The notes: generated by a model from the sequence alone, not told the origin. A DNA stretch of 64,000 nucleotides from Haematococcus lacustris (GCA_030144725.1 JASKMD010000006.1:11845892-11909891), one strand, 5' to 3'; shown: positions 37,664 to 52,853, counted from the first letter of the stretch. Program-made: numbers and translations.

Positions 37664-40160
37664 ATGAAGCGCTCGGCATCAGTCGTAACACTCTTACTGT
37701 TTCTCGCAGCTTCCGCGGCCGCTCAGCGACAACGAAGTCGAGGCAGCCCTCAGCGGAACTTCTACGAGGTCTGCAAGATTTAAGAGGAAGAGCAGGAAAA
37801 TAGGCCAGGACCAGAAAACATGGACTGCACGAGTGTCAATGCTTTTGTCCGCTGCTACCTCCAGGTTTTGGGCGTTACAAGGGATGCCGATGATCAACAG
37901 ATTAAGAAAGCATACCGCAAACTCGCCCTGTAGGTAATGATTACTGGTCTTTCATACTGCTGCGCAATGTCCCTTTCCCATTCTTGCACTGCGGGGACAT
38001 GTCTTATGGGCAATTGTTGGTGGCATGTGCAGAAAATACCACCCGGATCGGGCAAGTGGCACTCCTGCTGAGAAGAAGAAGGCAGGTCTTAGTCTTGTAC
38101 CCTAGATATGCAGCCCTCATCTCAACCGCAGCTGCACTGCGAGTCATACAAGTGGCCGCTGATTGACTGGCACAGGCAGAGGCTAAGTTCAAGGATGTTG
38201 CAGCGGCATATGAGGCCTTGTCTGACCCTGAGACACGGCGCAAATATGATCAGGTAGTGAAAGTTGATGAATTCAAGAGCAGTCTGCAGCTGTCTCGGAC
38301 ATAACCTGCTTTTTGTTCCTGAGCATGGGATGTGGATGACTGGCTGCAGTATGGCGAGGAGGGCTTGCAGCAGGGGCACCCAAGCAATGGCGGGGCTGGA
38401 GCAACTTTCCGCACGGGTGATCCTTATGAGATGTTCAACATGTTTTTTGGAGGGGGCATGGGCGGCTTCGACGGAGGAGGCATGGGTGGCCCAGGCCACA
38501 GAGGTGGCAGTTCCCACATGGGGGGTTTTGGTAGCCAGCGCTTTCCACAGCAGCAGCAGCAGAGTGATATGTATGAGGCAAGCAGTGACGTGAGGTGAGC
38601 TGCGCTTCAGGCTTTAAAGGCCCACGTGGCACACACTGCCAAGGATATCACACCATGCTCAAGGGCCGTGCCTGCAGGGTCTTGACCCCTGACGAGCACC
38701 CCCTCTTTACAGGGCCGCAAGCAGAAAAGTGGACCTGGTTGATAGAGGTAAGCTAGCTGTGAGGCTTGCTACTGCCTCCAAGCCAGCTGGTCACACACGT
38801 GTCGCAGCGACGTCTTTGCAGATGTACGCCCCATGGTGTGGACATTGCCAGGCAAGCAAAGCTCAGACAGCCCCATGGTCAAGGTGTAAGGGAAGAAAGA
38901 TATCATAAGCTGTGTGAGGTTGTTTCTCATTTGCAGAAGCTTGCTCCCAAGTACAAGAAGGTTGCAACACAGCTGAAAGGCTTGGTGAAAGTGAGTACAG
39001 AGTCATGGCATCTTCCAAAGTGCAGTGCAGCTGTGCTTGTTGATTGCAAGAGGGGTGCCACATGAAAGATGAACACCTGCAACTGCAGGTAGGAGCTGTC
39101 AACTGTGACGAGCATCCTGGCTTGTGTAAGGGGGTTAAGGGCTACCCCACCATCAAGCTCTACTCTCCTAGTGGCCTGGCACAAGGCTTGGTGTACAAGG
39201 GCAGCCACGAGACAAAGGCGTTGGTTGACTGGGCGCTGCAGCAGCTGCCTAATGTGGTCCAACGCCTCACCAGCCCTGACACCTTGACTGCCTTCCTCTC
39301 ACAATGCAGCCCAGCAGCAGGCAGTGCGAGGAAGACAGCAAAGTCGGGGCTGTGTGCCGTGCTGGTCACGGCCAAGGACGAGACCAGCAGCCTCTTAAGA
39401 GCATTGGCAGGGGTGTTTATCCAGCAGGTCAGTGCCACGCTGGGAGGTGCAGCACAGCTGTGTCCATGTCTCCTGCTGCTCGGCCTGGTGCACTGTGTAG
39501 CGCAGCATGGTACACAGCTGCTTGTTGCGTGCAGGTTGCCTTTGCACAAGTCAGCACCACAGCAGCGTCAGCACAGCTGCTATCACTGCTGCCTTCCAGA
39601 GGTGGCAGCAGCAGCAGCAGCAGTGCGTCCGCCCTGCATTTTGTTTGCAATGGCAACCTGAACACCAGCCAGCAGTATGAGGGGTCCATGAAGAGCGAGG
39701 CCCTGCACAAAGCTCTGGCTTCATACCTGGATGGCAAGAAGTGCGCTGCTGCTGTGCCCCTGGATGGCAGCGTGGACTTGAGCACATTGAGCGCAGCTGC
39801 TCTCAAGCGAGTCTTGCAAGCACAAGGCTTGGACTGCAAGGTAGGTTGGCAACCAACTGACGGCAACAAACTGACAAAGACCCATTGTAAGGCATGTCTG
39901 CATGATGAGCCCACAAGACCACAGCACACAGCAGCAAAGCTGCCAGCGAAACAAATGCTCAAGCAAGCATGTGCCAGGAGTGTGATGGCAATGGCTGTGC
40001 AAGGTGGCAGCTGCCAACCAGGCTGCTTAGCTCTGTGTAACGAACAGCAAGATGTGCGTACACAGCATGCCTTGCCTATGTTGTGATGTGCCTGCAGGGT
40101 TGCAGCGAGAAGGTCGACTACATTGAGAGGCTGCACTCCTACCTGTCCGCAGCAGCATGA
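37664..40160 (+). CDS. Secreted DnaJ-thioredoxin protein with MANF-like C-terminal domain
   Basis: A probable ER co-chaperone and redox protein. Exons fit 37664-37768, 37865-37929, 38033-38085, 38180-38253, 38350-38594, 38678-38746, 38822-38851, 38937-38990, 39089-39427, 39534-39840 and 40098-40160, all in phase. It starts with a signal peptide ([20 protein letters not shown]). A J domain follows ([20 protein letters not shown], then KYHPDR, so the HPD motif is present), with a Gly/Phe-rich linker. Next is a thioredoxin fold with the redox site APWCGHCQ and [10 protein letters not shown]...[10 protein letters not shown]. The C terminus ([20 protein letters not shown]) resembles the SAP-like domain of MANF/ARMET, including its CKGC pair. 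The plan recalls ERdj5/DNAJC10 but with one thioredoxin domain. I see no KDEL-type tail. The intron after 38851 has a GC donor. Confidence 0.87.
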
Positions 40161-41026
40161 GATGGACAATGACTGTCTCAATGCGTTAACCCATGTCAAG
40201 TTGTCGCCGTTTCCTGTCAATTCTGATGCTGCATCAAGCGTAGGAGGTGTGTGGGATGTCCAGGGGTGTGTAGCTGCGAACAGGGGTACACCGCCGTTGT
40301 GTGACCATGGCCAGTGGAGAAGATTGTAAGGCTCATGCAGAATATTGCCTTGGCCTGCGGCCTAAAGTCAGGCTCATCCGGGCTGGAAGGTGGAAAATGG
40401 TGGTGCACTGCCTAGCACAAAGCTGAGCACAAGCGGTATGGCCGTGCTTGCTTTGCCTTAGGGCACGTGCGGCAAGCGTTATTGCTGAAAGATGGCAGCA
40501 CCGGGTAAGGCATGACGGGGAGTGTTACAGCCAAGAAGCGCAGGCCATCCCTTGTGGCATGCTATGCTAGGTGTGCAAAAGGTGCCACAAGCAACAGTGA
40601 AGCGAAGCGTGCGCTGCTGCGGGCTACGTATGGGGCGAAATCATATGAATAGAATTGTTAACTTTGGGCAGGCACTGAGTACCGCAGGGAGCGAAGCAGC
40701 CATGCTTAGCTACGAAGTGCCTGGCAGCTTCAGCTTGACTATGGCATGGCATGCGCTGTCCCAGGCGTGCTGCACCTCCAGCAGCCCCCATCACTATGCT
40801 TTGCTAAGAGCCCAACAGGGCAACAAAGACAATCAATACTGAAGACATACTAATCTACCCCTATGCGGCACTCCTACCTCGAGACCTCTGGCTAGCACCC
40901 TGGCCGCTACAAGAGCTACCGAGGCATCGCCTGCCTGTCCTGCACAGCTGGCAAGTCAGGCACTCAGTGCGACAGTAGGAAAGCCTGGGCTTTGAGAAAC
41001 CACATCAGGCCGGATGCCTGTCACCC
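40161..41026. other. 3' flank of DnaJ gene and intergenic sequence
   Basis: TGTAA at about 40326 may be the polyadenylation signal, since green algae commonly use this word. Beyond it I see no supported gene up to the stop codon of the next gene. Confidence 0.5.
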
Positions 41027-44000
41027 TCACATGGGAGTCACCACAATCCTAGTTCTCTGCTGGGAGGAGGTCTGGCTGGAGCCCCGCTGACCTGGCGGTC
41101 TGGCAGCGCCCGGCTTCGGGCCTTGGGCTGCCTGTGTGCTGCTGGCATCACCAGCGGTCAGCTGGGTGTGAGTCTGCAACGCCGCACTGGTCAGTGCCTC
41201 CACCCGGGCTGCACCCCCCGCCCGATCCAACTGCCCAGCCCCGGCAGCAGCACCGCCTGGCCGGCTGCCAGAGTCTGGCTTGCCCAGGGTGGCTGGACCA
41301 ACTGCAGTGCCTGCCTGCTTGGGCTGCAGTGCCTGGTGCAGTGAAGGGCTGCTGCCAGACCTGGCCAAGGCCCCAGCAGGCTGTGGGCTGGACAAGAGGC
41401 CCCTGGGGCGCCGGGACAGCATGGAGGGAGAGGAGTGAGACACCCTGCACAAGCAGCAGGACAACTCCTCGCATGTGCGAGGGACTGCCAAATGGCGTGC
41501 CCACTCAGTGCATGCCCCTGTACCCTGTCATGCTGCGTGAGGAGCTTGCATCAGCGACATAGCTTGTTCCCACTCTACCCTCCAACAGCTGGCATACCCA
41601 ATCAGGCTCCAGCTGGTCAGCTTACCTCAGGCAACACCCTGACCCAGGCAGCACCACAAGCCAAACACCAAGCCAAACACCACAGGGGGCAGTAGTCTCC
41701 AAAGACAAACCCAACCCCTTCCCAAAGCTCTGTCATACCGCACACAACAGGAGCCACCCCCACTGGCGCCTCTCTGACCCTCCACCCCACCCCACTCACC
41801 CCTCATCTTCCTCCTTTGCCCCTGCTCCGGCCTCTCCTGGCTGGCTGATTCCTGACATCTCCGCCTTCATGGTCTGCTCACTGAACTGACGCCGCACTCC
41901 TTGGCCAGGAGCGGTGCCGGGCCTGCGTGGCCTGTCCAGCTGCACGCGCTGCCCAGGGCTGAGGGCCTTGGCCGTGGGCGAGACAAGAGGCGGCACATTG
42001 CCAAAGCCAGGCTTCACAGTCGAGAACCAGCCTTTCAGTGCTTGCTCCAGGCTGCTTCGCTCCAGAGCCTGCATGCACACATCACGCTATGTCACATGGG
42101 GCTCTCTGTGTGCCTATAGTAGAACACCATGTGTGTTATGTTCCTGATGACAATGCGGACAATGATGATGATGACAATGTGGACAATGTGGCAATGTGGA
42201 CAATGTGGACAATGGAATGGAATGTAAGGCTCGCCTGTGTTTAACCTCCTGTGTTTAACCTCCTGTGTTTAACCTCCTGTGTCCGCCTGTGTTTAACCTC
42301 CTGCAAACTGAGATAGCCGGGTGGCTGCTCACCTGGGTGCGAGCTAAGGCAGCCTTCTGGTTCTGCAGGCGCCAGCAGGGAGCAGGGATGCAGGCTGGCA
42401 GGCCCACAGGCAAGCAGGTACAAAGGCAGGCTGGCAGGTGGGTTGGAAGGGTGGCGGGCTGGCAGGCAGTGCAGGTATACAGAGTTGCTTACTTCTACCC
42501 ATTTTTTAAAAAAATGATTGAACTACACACAGAGCGCAAACTGGCCCAACAACCACCCTAGCAACCTAACAATGCGGAAAAGAAACAAGGGCTTTTGGTG
42601 AAATAAACAGAGATCACAACAATTGGGGTGGCCACAGTTAGGCAACTCTCTGGTTATGAGTCTACATATAGGTAGATATGTCTGTACCTACAAGGTATGG
42701 GTCATGACTCGTGTAGCGGTTGCTCAGGCCTGTGTGGGGTCTAGTGGCATTGGCACTTTGTACTTCGTGCACCCTTCATGGGCAGCAGTGCAGTGCTCAT
42801 GACCTTGAAGCATCTACTGCTTTCGACAGGGGCTTGTCTCCCTGACCTTGGCTGTCTTTGTCGCCTGCTGCAGCTCCTTGTCCTGCTGCAGCAACATCTC
42901 CTCCCAGGTCATGCGCAGCCTGTTGCGCAACGCTTCCATCTCCTTGGCATGGCGGGCCAGCAGCTTGCCCTGCAGCAGCAGCAGCAGCACCAGCCGTGGG
43001 TGGCAGCCACACCACCAGCACCCTCACCAGCATCAGCAGGGCACAGCAGCAGAAGCAAGGCAATGGATGAGGTACAACAGGAGCCCAGGCTGCTCAGCTT
43101 AGTGCAACCAGCAAGGTCATGTGCCACAGTGTACTGTGAGCACTCGATCAGGAGAGTGTGAGGCTGCTGCTGGCCTGCGAGTGGCAGGTCCTGCCCTTGT
43201 GACCAACATGCCAGTGAACGGGCCTAGCTGCCGCGCTTGTGCAGCTCATGACGCCTGCGTCTGTTCACGGGCGTAGCTGCACAGCACGAAGGCCTGGGGC
43301 CCCGCACCTCCTCCAGCTTGTGCCGCGCAGTCATGGCAGCCATGGTGGCGCCCACCTCCTGCCGCTCCATGCTGTCAGCTGTATCCTTTACACGTGCAGC
43401 CTGCAATCAGGCAGCAGCGCTGTCAAAGCAACACATGCGATGTGGATGCTGCCCTGTGGTCAGGGAAGATTTGAGTGGAGTAGGAACACTGGGGGCAGAC
43501 TGGCTGTGGCAGTGATCCCCACTCAGGGTTTGATCCCGCCCACAGCGCTAACACGTGCCAGTTTCAAAACAACCAAAGCAGGCTGAACAGACCAAGACTT
43601 TGCACTGCCCCTGACCCTTGAACATACCCCTGCAGCCCCTGAAGCTGGATGGAGTGGTGAGGGGGAGGTAGTTGTTGTGGTTTAGGTGGCTGGCATGGGC
43701 TAGGTGGGAACATCTGACCCACTACCTGTGGGAACAGACGCTGCTTGATGAGGTGCTCCTCCTGGCAGCGCAGGTTCAGCAGCGTAGTGCTCCATTTGGG
43801 ACGGACCTGCGCTGTACTGCAGGCAGGCCTTGCTCTACCCCATTGAGCAGCCAGCTGCAGAGCTGACGAAAGGATGATGGAGGTGGGGGTGGTCGCACTG
43901 CTGTGTGAGCTGGCCACCAGTCTCCCTTCTAAGTACGCACCGGCTCTGACTTGCACTGAGCAATGAAGCTGTTGAGCTCTGCACGGTGCCGCTGCAGCAG

Positions 44001-44640
44001 GCTAGCCTGCGAGCGAGAGAACGTTAGGGATGTTGTTGTTGCTGTTGTTGTTGTACAAAGAATGCCGACAATTGCAGAGAGGGCTACAGGGGCCCATGGA
44101 GGCATGTCAGCACAGGCGCAGGGCAGTCCAGGATGCTCAGGATCAGTTGCTCTGCTTTGTGTTGCTTGAGAGCTGGCTGGGTCAGAAGAACATACCTCCT
44201 GCTGCTCCATGTTGGTTTTCGTCTCAGCAGCAGCACGCTCCCACTTCTCTATGCTTGCTCTGTAATCTAGGGCCTGTTGCTGCTCCAGGGCCAGTACCTC
44301 GCTTGCATGCTGTTGCGCCATAGCCTGGCAGGTGGCGCGCACGGGGAGTGGGCGGCTTACTTGCTACCATGACCTGTTTCTCAAACCAGAGGCAGGCCAT
44401 CAACGCTGACAGGCTAACCTGTAGCTTATCCTGCTCTTCCTGCTTCTTTTGCGATTCCAGTTGCTTCTGTACATCCCCAGCCTCCTTGTACAATCCTTGA
44501 GCCCTGCGCCACAGCCGGTACTGAATGAGTCGCTGCAACCTGGGAGGGGCGTTCTCACAAACAACCCGGGAAACTTACAGGTACTCACGGCGACATGTTT
44601 CTAGCTCCAGTCCCCACGATGGGATGTTTAGCATCGTCAT
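41027..44640 (-). CDS. Coiled-coil protein, unknown function
   Basis: I do not recognise the family. Minus-strand exons with good splice sites fit 44579-44640, 44419-44539, 44196-44324, 43941-44006, 43726-43816, 43308-43400, 42847-42969, 42333-42362, 41800-42068 and a last exon from about 41420 to 41027. The start MTMLNIPSWGLELETCRREY is the only good ATG upstream of the first donor. Most exons read as charged heptad-type helix (LYKEAGDVQKQLESQKKQEE, KLLARHAKEMEALRNRLRM, MERQEVGATMAAMTARHKLE), so a long coiled coil is likely. The last two exons are Pro/Gly/Ser/Gln-rich and probably disordered (PRRPGTAPGQG). Such proteins are common in flagella and basal bodies, but nothing here proves that. 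Reading phase was checked only for some junctions. Confidence 0.62.
42128..42300 (+). repeat. GACAATGTG and GTTTAACCTCCT short tandem repeats in an intron
   Basis: About eight GACAATGTG-like units lie at 42147-42215, then four or five copies of the 14-bp TGTGTTTAACCTCC at 42236-42302. They sit in an intron of the coiled-coil gene. Confidence 0.85.
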
Positions 44641-45171
44641 GCTTCAGGTAAGCATCGCTAGCCTTTAAGCGCAGACGGTACTGCTGCCTAATCACAACGC
44701 TCCAGCCCCGGCAGCCACAGCGAAGCTAGAGCGGAGCAAATCAGAGAACTGTGATGCTTACAAACAGGCAGTAAAGGTTACATGCCACTTTGTTGCACCC
44801 ATGGTGAAAATTGTGTCTACAAGGGGTTGGGGTTGTAGAGCTGGGGAGGGACGTGTGGCCGCTCTTCCCATCCATCTCAGCATCCTCCCAGTGAACCTGC
44901 CACTGTTGCCCATGCACTTCCCACACCGGTGCCAGCTTGCAGGACACGTACACTGAGTGGGTATAGGTGTCCTTCAAGCTGGCACCGGCGTGGGAAGCGC
45001 ATGGGCCTCACGTATATTGAGTGGGTATACTGAGTGTGTATACTAAGTGGGTAGGAGCTCAAACATCCCATGCATTCACTGGGCAACCGGGCGTTCATCA
45101 TCATCTTATTTGCATCAACGGGATGGCCCGTTGTCACAGAACACTTGTGTCAAATCATCGGGGGTTGATGG
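44641..45171. other. Intergenic, shared upstream region; no gene seen
   Basis: It contains the upstream region of the minus-strand coiled-coil gene. A short repeat pair is visible around GAGTGGGTATA (about 44955 and 45020-45055). No supported frame. Confidence 0.45.
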
Positions 45172-45984
45172 TTGATGGTCCTGCATGATCCATATGCCCT
45201 GTGTCACCTCATTAGAGCGTTCGTGCTCCCCTTGGGGCTGTATGGCAGCCAGGTATGGGGCACTGCATTCCTTGGGCATGGTGTGCAGCTCTCCAGCCCA
45301 GTGCAAACACGCATGCTCAGCTTTCTCAGGTTTGCTGCCAGGGTACGTAGCTCAGTGCCAGGGCTGATGTTGCTGCATGAGTTGGGGCAGCTGCCCCTCC
45401 AGCTTTACTGGCTTAGGGCTGCATGCAAGTTCTGGAACACTGCCAAACTATCCCACAGCGACCTGCTAATGAGGGTCATCAAGGCAGATGTGGAGTTAGG
45501 CAGGAGGTGTCAGGCGAGCTGGAGTTCTAAGTTCCAGCTTGCCGCCAGAGAGCTGATGGGGGGTGAGTTCACCTTGAGCCCGGACATGGTCCTAGGCACC
45601 AAGGCCATGGAAGTCAAGTGGCTCGAGAGGTGGGGGAGGCGTTGGGTTGGGTTTGAGGGAGACCCTAGACTGCCTGAGACGGTGCATCGGGAGAGGTGCT
45701 CGTATGCTGCATGGTTTAAGCATGGGGACGGCATTGGCATCAATCACATGGCACCACACCTGCTGAACAGACAGCTCTCTACAGAAGCTCGCACGAGCTT
45801 GACTAGGTTCAGGTTAGGCAACAGCGGTTGGGGGGTGGAGAAGGCTCGGTTTGAGGGGGTAACTTTCATTGATCGCACATAAACCAGATGCACGGAGGGG
45901 GTAGTGGATGACGCCATGCATTTTATCTTTGAGTGCACTGCCACGAGTTCCATCAGGGAGCATCCGGAGTTTGCCATGACTTAA
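45172..45984 (+). pseudogene. LINE polyprotein C-terminal fragment
   Basis: The frame reads HLIRAFVLPLGLYGSQVWG, a conserved post-RT segment of LINE polyproteins in which the line is usually L-x-P-x-L-x-Y-G-x-x-x-W. It ends in a degraded Cys/His finger (DDAMHFIFECTATSS) typical of the C terminus. An in-frame TAA at 45880-45882 interrupts it and the upstream RT is missing. It differs in sequence from LINE A/B and from the nested LINE, so it is a third family. Confidence 0.75.
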
Positions 45985-47576
45985 AGAACAATAATGAGCA
46001 CTTGCATGACTTCATGTTGAGCCCATGTGCACCTTTGTTTGTGCACCCTGCTTTGAAGTGCGTTACAGAAAGTCCCGAATCCCTAGAGGGGGAGGGCGGC
46101 CTAGCAGCCTAACGGCTGACGGCTTAAGGTCACCCCCGCCATTGGCTGCGCCCCCGTGGCTCAAGAGATAAAATCTTTCTCATTTCTGCACGGATAAGGC
46201 CGCCGATCGGCGCGATGAGCTGCTAATAGCCTGGCTAGAGTGCAGCCAGCCCCAGCGGTTTGCCGGGTGGCTGGCCCCCAACACGCGACGTGTTCTGGCG
46301 CCACGCAGACACTCTTAGCGACGGCTGTAGGCAGCCTGGACCCAGCGCGGCGTGATTGGCGCATCCAAACTATTTTTCAAATCAGCATGCAACAGCGCTT
46401 TAAATCGCATTCTTCAACACGGGTTCAGTCCACATGTGACAGCAATGTCAAGGTGGTCTCCACATCGGTGTTTGTGGTTCTTTTGCAGCCAAACGCTGCT
46501 AAAATCAGTCAAAAAGATGCATAAACTGAGCTGATATGAGTGTTCACCCCCCCACATGAAATGGCCCACACATCGAGACAACGCGTTTCTGTTTTCCAGA
46601 CACGTTAGGTGACCACACAAGGAGCCGCGCTGAACTGGCAATCCATCAATTGACGTCCTCGTTGGACAGTTATGGCAGCCCGAAAAAGTGCGTATTTCAA
46701 GGAATTTGACGTGACACGAGTTGCACGCTGTTCGGGTGCAGGGACAGGCCACACGCCATACAAACACCCTTAAACATGTCATCAGCACTAGCACTAGCAC
46801 TAGAACACATGTCACAGGGGTACTGCGCCCGACAAAATTCAAAAAGCTGAAAAGTTGGGCCGCTGAGCGCGTTAGCTGTTTGCTGATCACAGCCCCACTA
46901 AGCAGGCCATCTCCGGCACAACGCGACCCGATCTCCCAGCACCCCCGCCCGCCCCGGCACAGGTGTACATCAGCCCGAGCAGCCCGCTAGCTTCGCTTTG
47001 ATGAGTTGCACCGCCCTGCGCAAAAATCGCTGCAAAACTCTTGAAGACCGGTCGGACTTTATCAGGGGTGCAGCCAATGGCGGGGGTGACATTGGCGGGG
47101 GGCCACATCATCATCAAAAATCATCGGGGGCACTACATCCATTGCCAAGGACCAGCCTGTTCCTGTGCTGCTGCTTATTCAGCTCTGATACATCCCATCT
47201 CCTTGGCTGTTAGAATGGCAAGCAGCCTGGACTCGTGCCACGAGCACCAGATGGTAGGTGGTTTAGGCATCGGCTTACGCCATGTCCGCTGCCCCACGGG
47301 CATTGTTGTCACAGAAACGGTCAGAGCGGCGGTTGTTTCCTTCAGCAAGGTTTGCACTTGCCCTCTGATCGCCTGCTGGTAGAACAGTTGTGACACGGTG
47401 ACTGCCTTGTGCCATCACGCTGAATTGCATGCTGACGTGGTCCTAGGATGGAGTTGCCTAGTGGTTTGGGGGCAGTCTAGGTATTGTCCAGCTTGCCATG
47501 GAGCGGTGCCAGATGCTGGGTCGGGTGGGTTTGCCAGGATACCGCTCTGAACCAGAGCGTAGGATTCTGCTCTCCC
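45985..47576. other. Intergenic, no gene supported
   Basis: About 1.6 kb without a convincing gene. A word resembling a tRNA A box occurs near 46155 (GTGGCTCAAGAG) with no matching B box. A minus-strand frame at about 46414-46890 has no recognisable motif. Confidence 0.4.
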
Positions 47577-47632
47577 TCTGAGAATGAGGAGGCTCTGGAT
47601 GCAGAATGGATCACAACGTAGAGTGGAGGCAT
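47577..47632 (-). repeat. 56-bp copy of an enolase intron-exon junction
   Basis: CTCTGAGAATGAGGAGGCTC through GAGTGGAGGCAT matches 50885-50940 in the enolase gene with one difference (AATG for AACG). The source spans the 3' end of an intron, its acceptor and the first codons of the exon beginning [11 protein letters not shown]. Only this stretch is duplicated; the flanks differ. Confidence 0.88.
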
Positions 47633-48000
47633 TAACGTCCAGAACAGGCCAACAAAACTCATTCAACAAGGAACAACATGTTTGCCTGCGGGTAATCTCA
47701 CTCCGCTACTAGTTGTAGCATCCTCGGTCGCACCCTTGATGACTACCAACCCCATCCCGGTGGCACTCGTTCCTGGGGCAGACCCCCTTGACCACTGGGC
47801 ACCTCATCAAAACTAACAGCTTTAATGCTTGAAGGCTGACAGCCTGGCAACTCAAACCTACCCTAACCAGCCCTAGAGGTTGCCAGGGCTCTTGGGCTGG
47901 GGTTCAGAGAGCATTGACGCTCTCTAAGCACACGGAACTTGTTGATCGCACCAGGGCTGCGATGCCTGCGAGCACAAAGGGCACGGGGACATTAGGTACT
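47633..48000. other. Intergenic, no gene supported
   Basis: Mixed sequence. TTAACGTCCAGAACAG at about 47632 recurs at about 48873, so a small dispersed repeat is present. Confidence 0.4.
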
Positions 48001-48235
48001 TAGTGGGCGGTGTGCGGGGCAACAAGTGCTATGTGCGGGGCAACAAGTGGGCGTCAAGGGCAATTTGTGCTGCGCGGGCTATGTGCGGGGCAACGTGCAA
48101 TGTGGTGCAATGTGGGCTATGTGCGGGGCAAGATGCGGTGCGGTGTGTGTGCACGCATCAAGGGCAAGATGCGCATTGTGAGCTGTGTGCGTTGTGCGCT
48201 GGGTGCTACGTGCGGGGCCGTGGGCGCAAGACTTG
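48001..48235 (+). repeat. GTGCGGGGCAA-type short repeat cluster
   Basis: The word TGTGCGGGGCAACAAGTG and shortened forms (TGTGCGGGGCAA, TGCGGTGCGGTGTG) recur seven or more times. No coding is inferred. Confidence 0.7.
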
Positions 48236-48590
48236 ACTTACCGGGGAAGGGCAGAGGTAGCTCGTGTATCATTTTCATGCGCTGGCACGGGTTGCGCGTC
48301 GCTCTGCGGAGTTTACAAGCATGATATTTGACAACCACAAGCAACGGCTGCCGTAGTGCGGTGCTAAATTGCGTGCGGAGCTTACCTTCAATGGGCTCCT
48401 TAAGGCACCGCATCAGCGGTGTTGCAGGTTTGGCCCACACCGGGGTGGCAGCAAGGGGCCCAGCCGATAGTCTAAGCGGGCCGCCACGCCCGCTCCGAGT
48501 AAGAGATCGGTTTGGGGGAAGCGCAGCTTTTATAGTGTCCGCTGTCACACTGTGCGCGTGTCCGTCCTTTGACAGGCGTTGCATTTGCTG
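48236..48590 (-). CDS. Possible small minus-strand gene fragment, low support
   Basis: Two pieces end at good donor sites on the minus strand: ATGAAAATGATACACGAGCT and following bases to CCCCG|GTAAGT near 48241, and ATGCGGTGCCTTAAGGAGCC to GAAG|GTAAGC near 48386. They read MKMIHELPLPFPG and MRCLKEPIEG. No family is recognised and the exons cannot be joined with confidence. Confidence 0.22.
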
Positions 48591-48636
48591 ACACGTCCTT
48601 AGCTGCTGGTTAGCTGCTGACAGTTGGGACCTGCAG

Positions 48637-48680
48637 GAGACCTCAGCGGAGACCTCAGCGGAGACATCAGCGGAGACAGC
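48637..48680 (+). repeat. 12-bp tandem repeat GAGACCTCAGCG
   Basis: Three full units and part of a fourth are present; one unit carries an A for C change. Confidence 0.9.
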
Positions 48681-49501
48681 TTACAGTGCGGCGTAGCGTT
48701 CAGCAAATGGCGTTCAGTGGCGTGGACAGTGGCTGCCAGGAGACCAGCGCTTTGACAACCCTATTAACAGCCACAGCCTGGACAGCCTGGACACAAACTC
48801 CTGCTTATTCTATGCATGGCTTGTTTGCCATGGGCGCCTGGTTGTGAACCTCAGGAAATGGCTGTCTTGACTTAACGTCCAGAACAGACCCTTTCACGCC
48901 TCACCTGCTTCGACCCTGCATGTCCAACATTCGCCTATTGCTTACGATATCAGGAGACAGCAGTATCACACAACGACAACTCCTGACAGCGTCCCTTTCT
49001 GCAGGGCATGTGTCAGCTAAGAGGAGGGGATCTAAACCTGCAGCGTGCACACGCTTCAGTGCACACTTGACACGCACAGCGCAGCATCCACAACTTCGAC
49101 ACCTTCCAAATGGCAGCCGCTCAAAAGGCAATGTGACGCCACTTGTCTCCAGCGTAGGCAGCGTCTTCTCCCAGCTCCTGCAAGCAAACCATGCCAGGAT
49201 TGGCAGCAGGGTGTCAGGAGTGCAGACCCGCAGCCACCATGCCAGGGACAAGGTTCGGTGGGACTAGACGAGCGACCGACATACAAGTACTACCTGTTAC
49301 CTTTTATCTCTCCCAGTGCTTTGCAGGCACACGACTGCATTGGGTGCCATGGCATGCTGGTGGTACCTAGACAGGCACTCACCCACCTGTCCACCTGCAC
49401 TGCCATCACCCTTTGCAGTTCTTGTGCCACAAGACATCCATGTGTGAGGGCTCTGCTGCTTGATGCCTGGTTCAGTCACGACAGGCCTACAGGTGACGAG
49501 C
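48681..49501. other. Downstream flank of enolase, no exon placed
   Basis: The last coding exon of enolase should lie in or near this stretch on the minus strand, but I could not find a convincing sequence for it. Confidence 0.35.
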
Positions 49502-52372
<2,871 letters not shown>

Positions 52373-52845
52373 TTGTATAGGTCGCGATGGCCTGCGAAGG
52401 TCTTGTACGCGGGTTGCACAACTGAGACTGTGGTGACGACGTAGAACCTGCATGCTTTGCTTTGCATGCCATGTAACCCTGGGCGCTTTGTGTATAAGCG
52501 TGAACAAGAGGAAGCTGGACGCCAGGCACGAGCTGGCACATCAGCAGTGCCTAAAGACGGCTCATGAGTTTTGGGACGGCGCCTGAAGCGCTGGGCCTTG
52601 CAAAGTGCCGAAGACACCGGCGACAGAGATGAAGCGTGAGCCAGGGGAGGCTGCTTCTCTGTTGCAGTGCCACCTTGTGCACCCCCTTACAAGCACTTTG
52701 CACTAACCCTGCAACATTACACCACTGGTAGAGCACGGCAAGGAGAGGTAAGCCCCTACAGCCAAAATACATGAAGAGTACCCTACAGCCATAATACATA
52801 AGAGATATGCCAGTGTCAGAGTCAGGCCAATGGTCTCCATATGTT
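52373..52845. other. Upstream region of enolase, no gene supported
   Basis: It holds the enolase promoter side and mixed sequence. TACAGCCAAAATACAT and TACAGCCATAATACAT (52760-52800) form a short direct repeat. Confidence 0.45.
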
Positions 52846-52853
52846 GTTGCTTG
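52846..52853 (+). repeat. 8-bp target duplication of hAT element, left
   Basis: GTTGCTTG here is repeated at 53634-53641 immediately outside the other end of the element. Confidence 0.88.

Noticed and set aside
46150..46225. Possible tRNA gene (A-box-like GTGGCTCAAGAG)
   Set aside because: No B box or acceptor-stem pairing follows.
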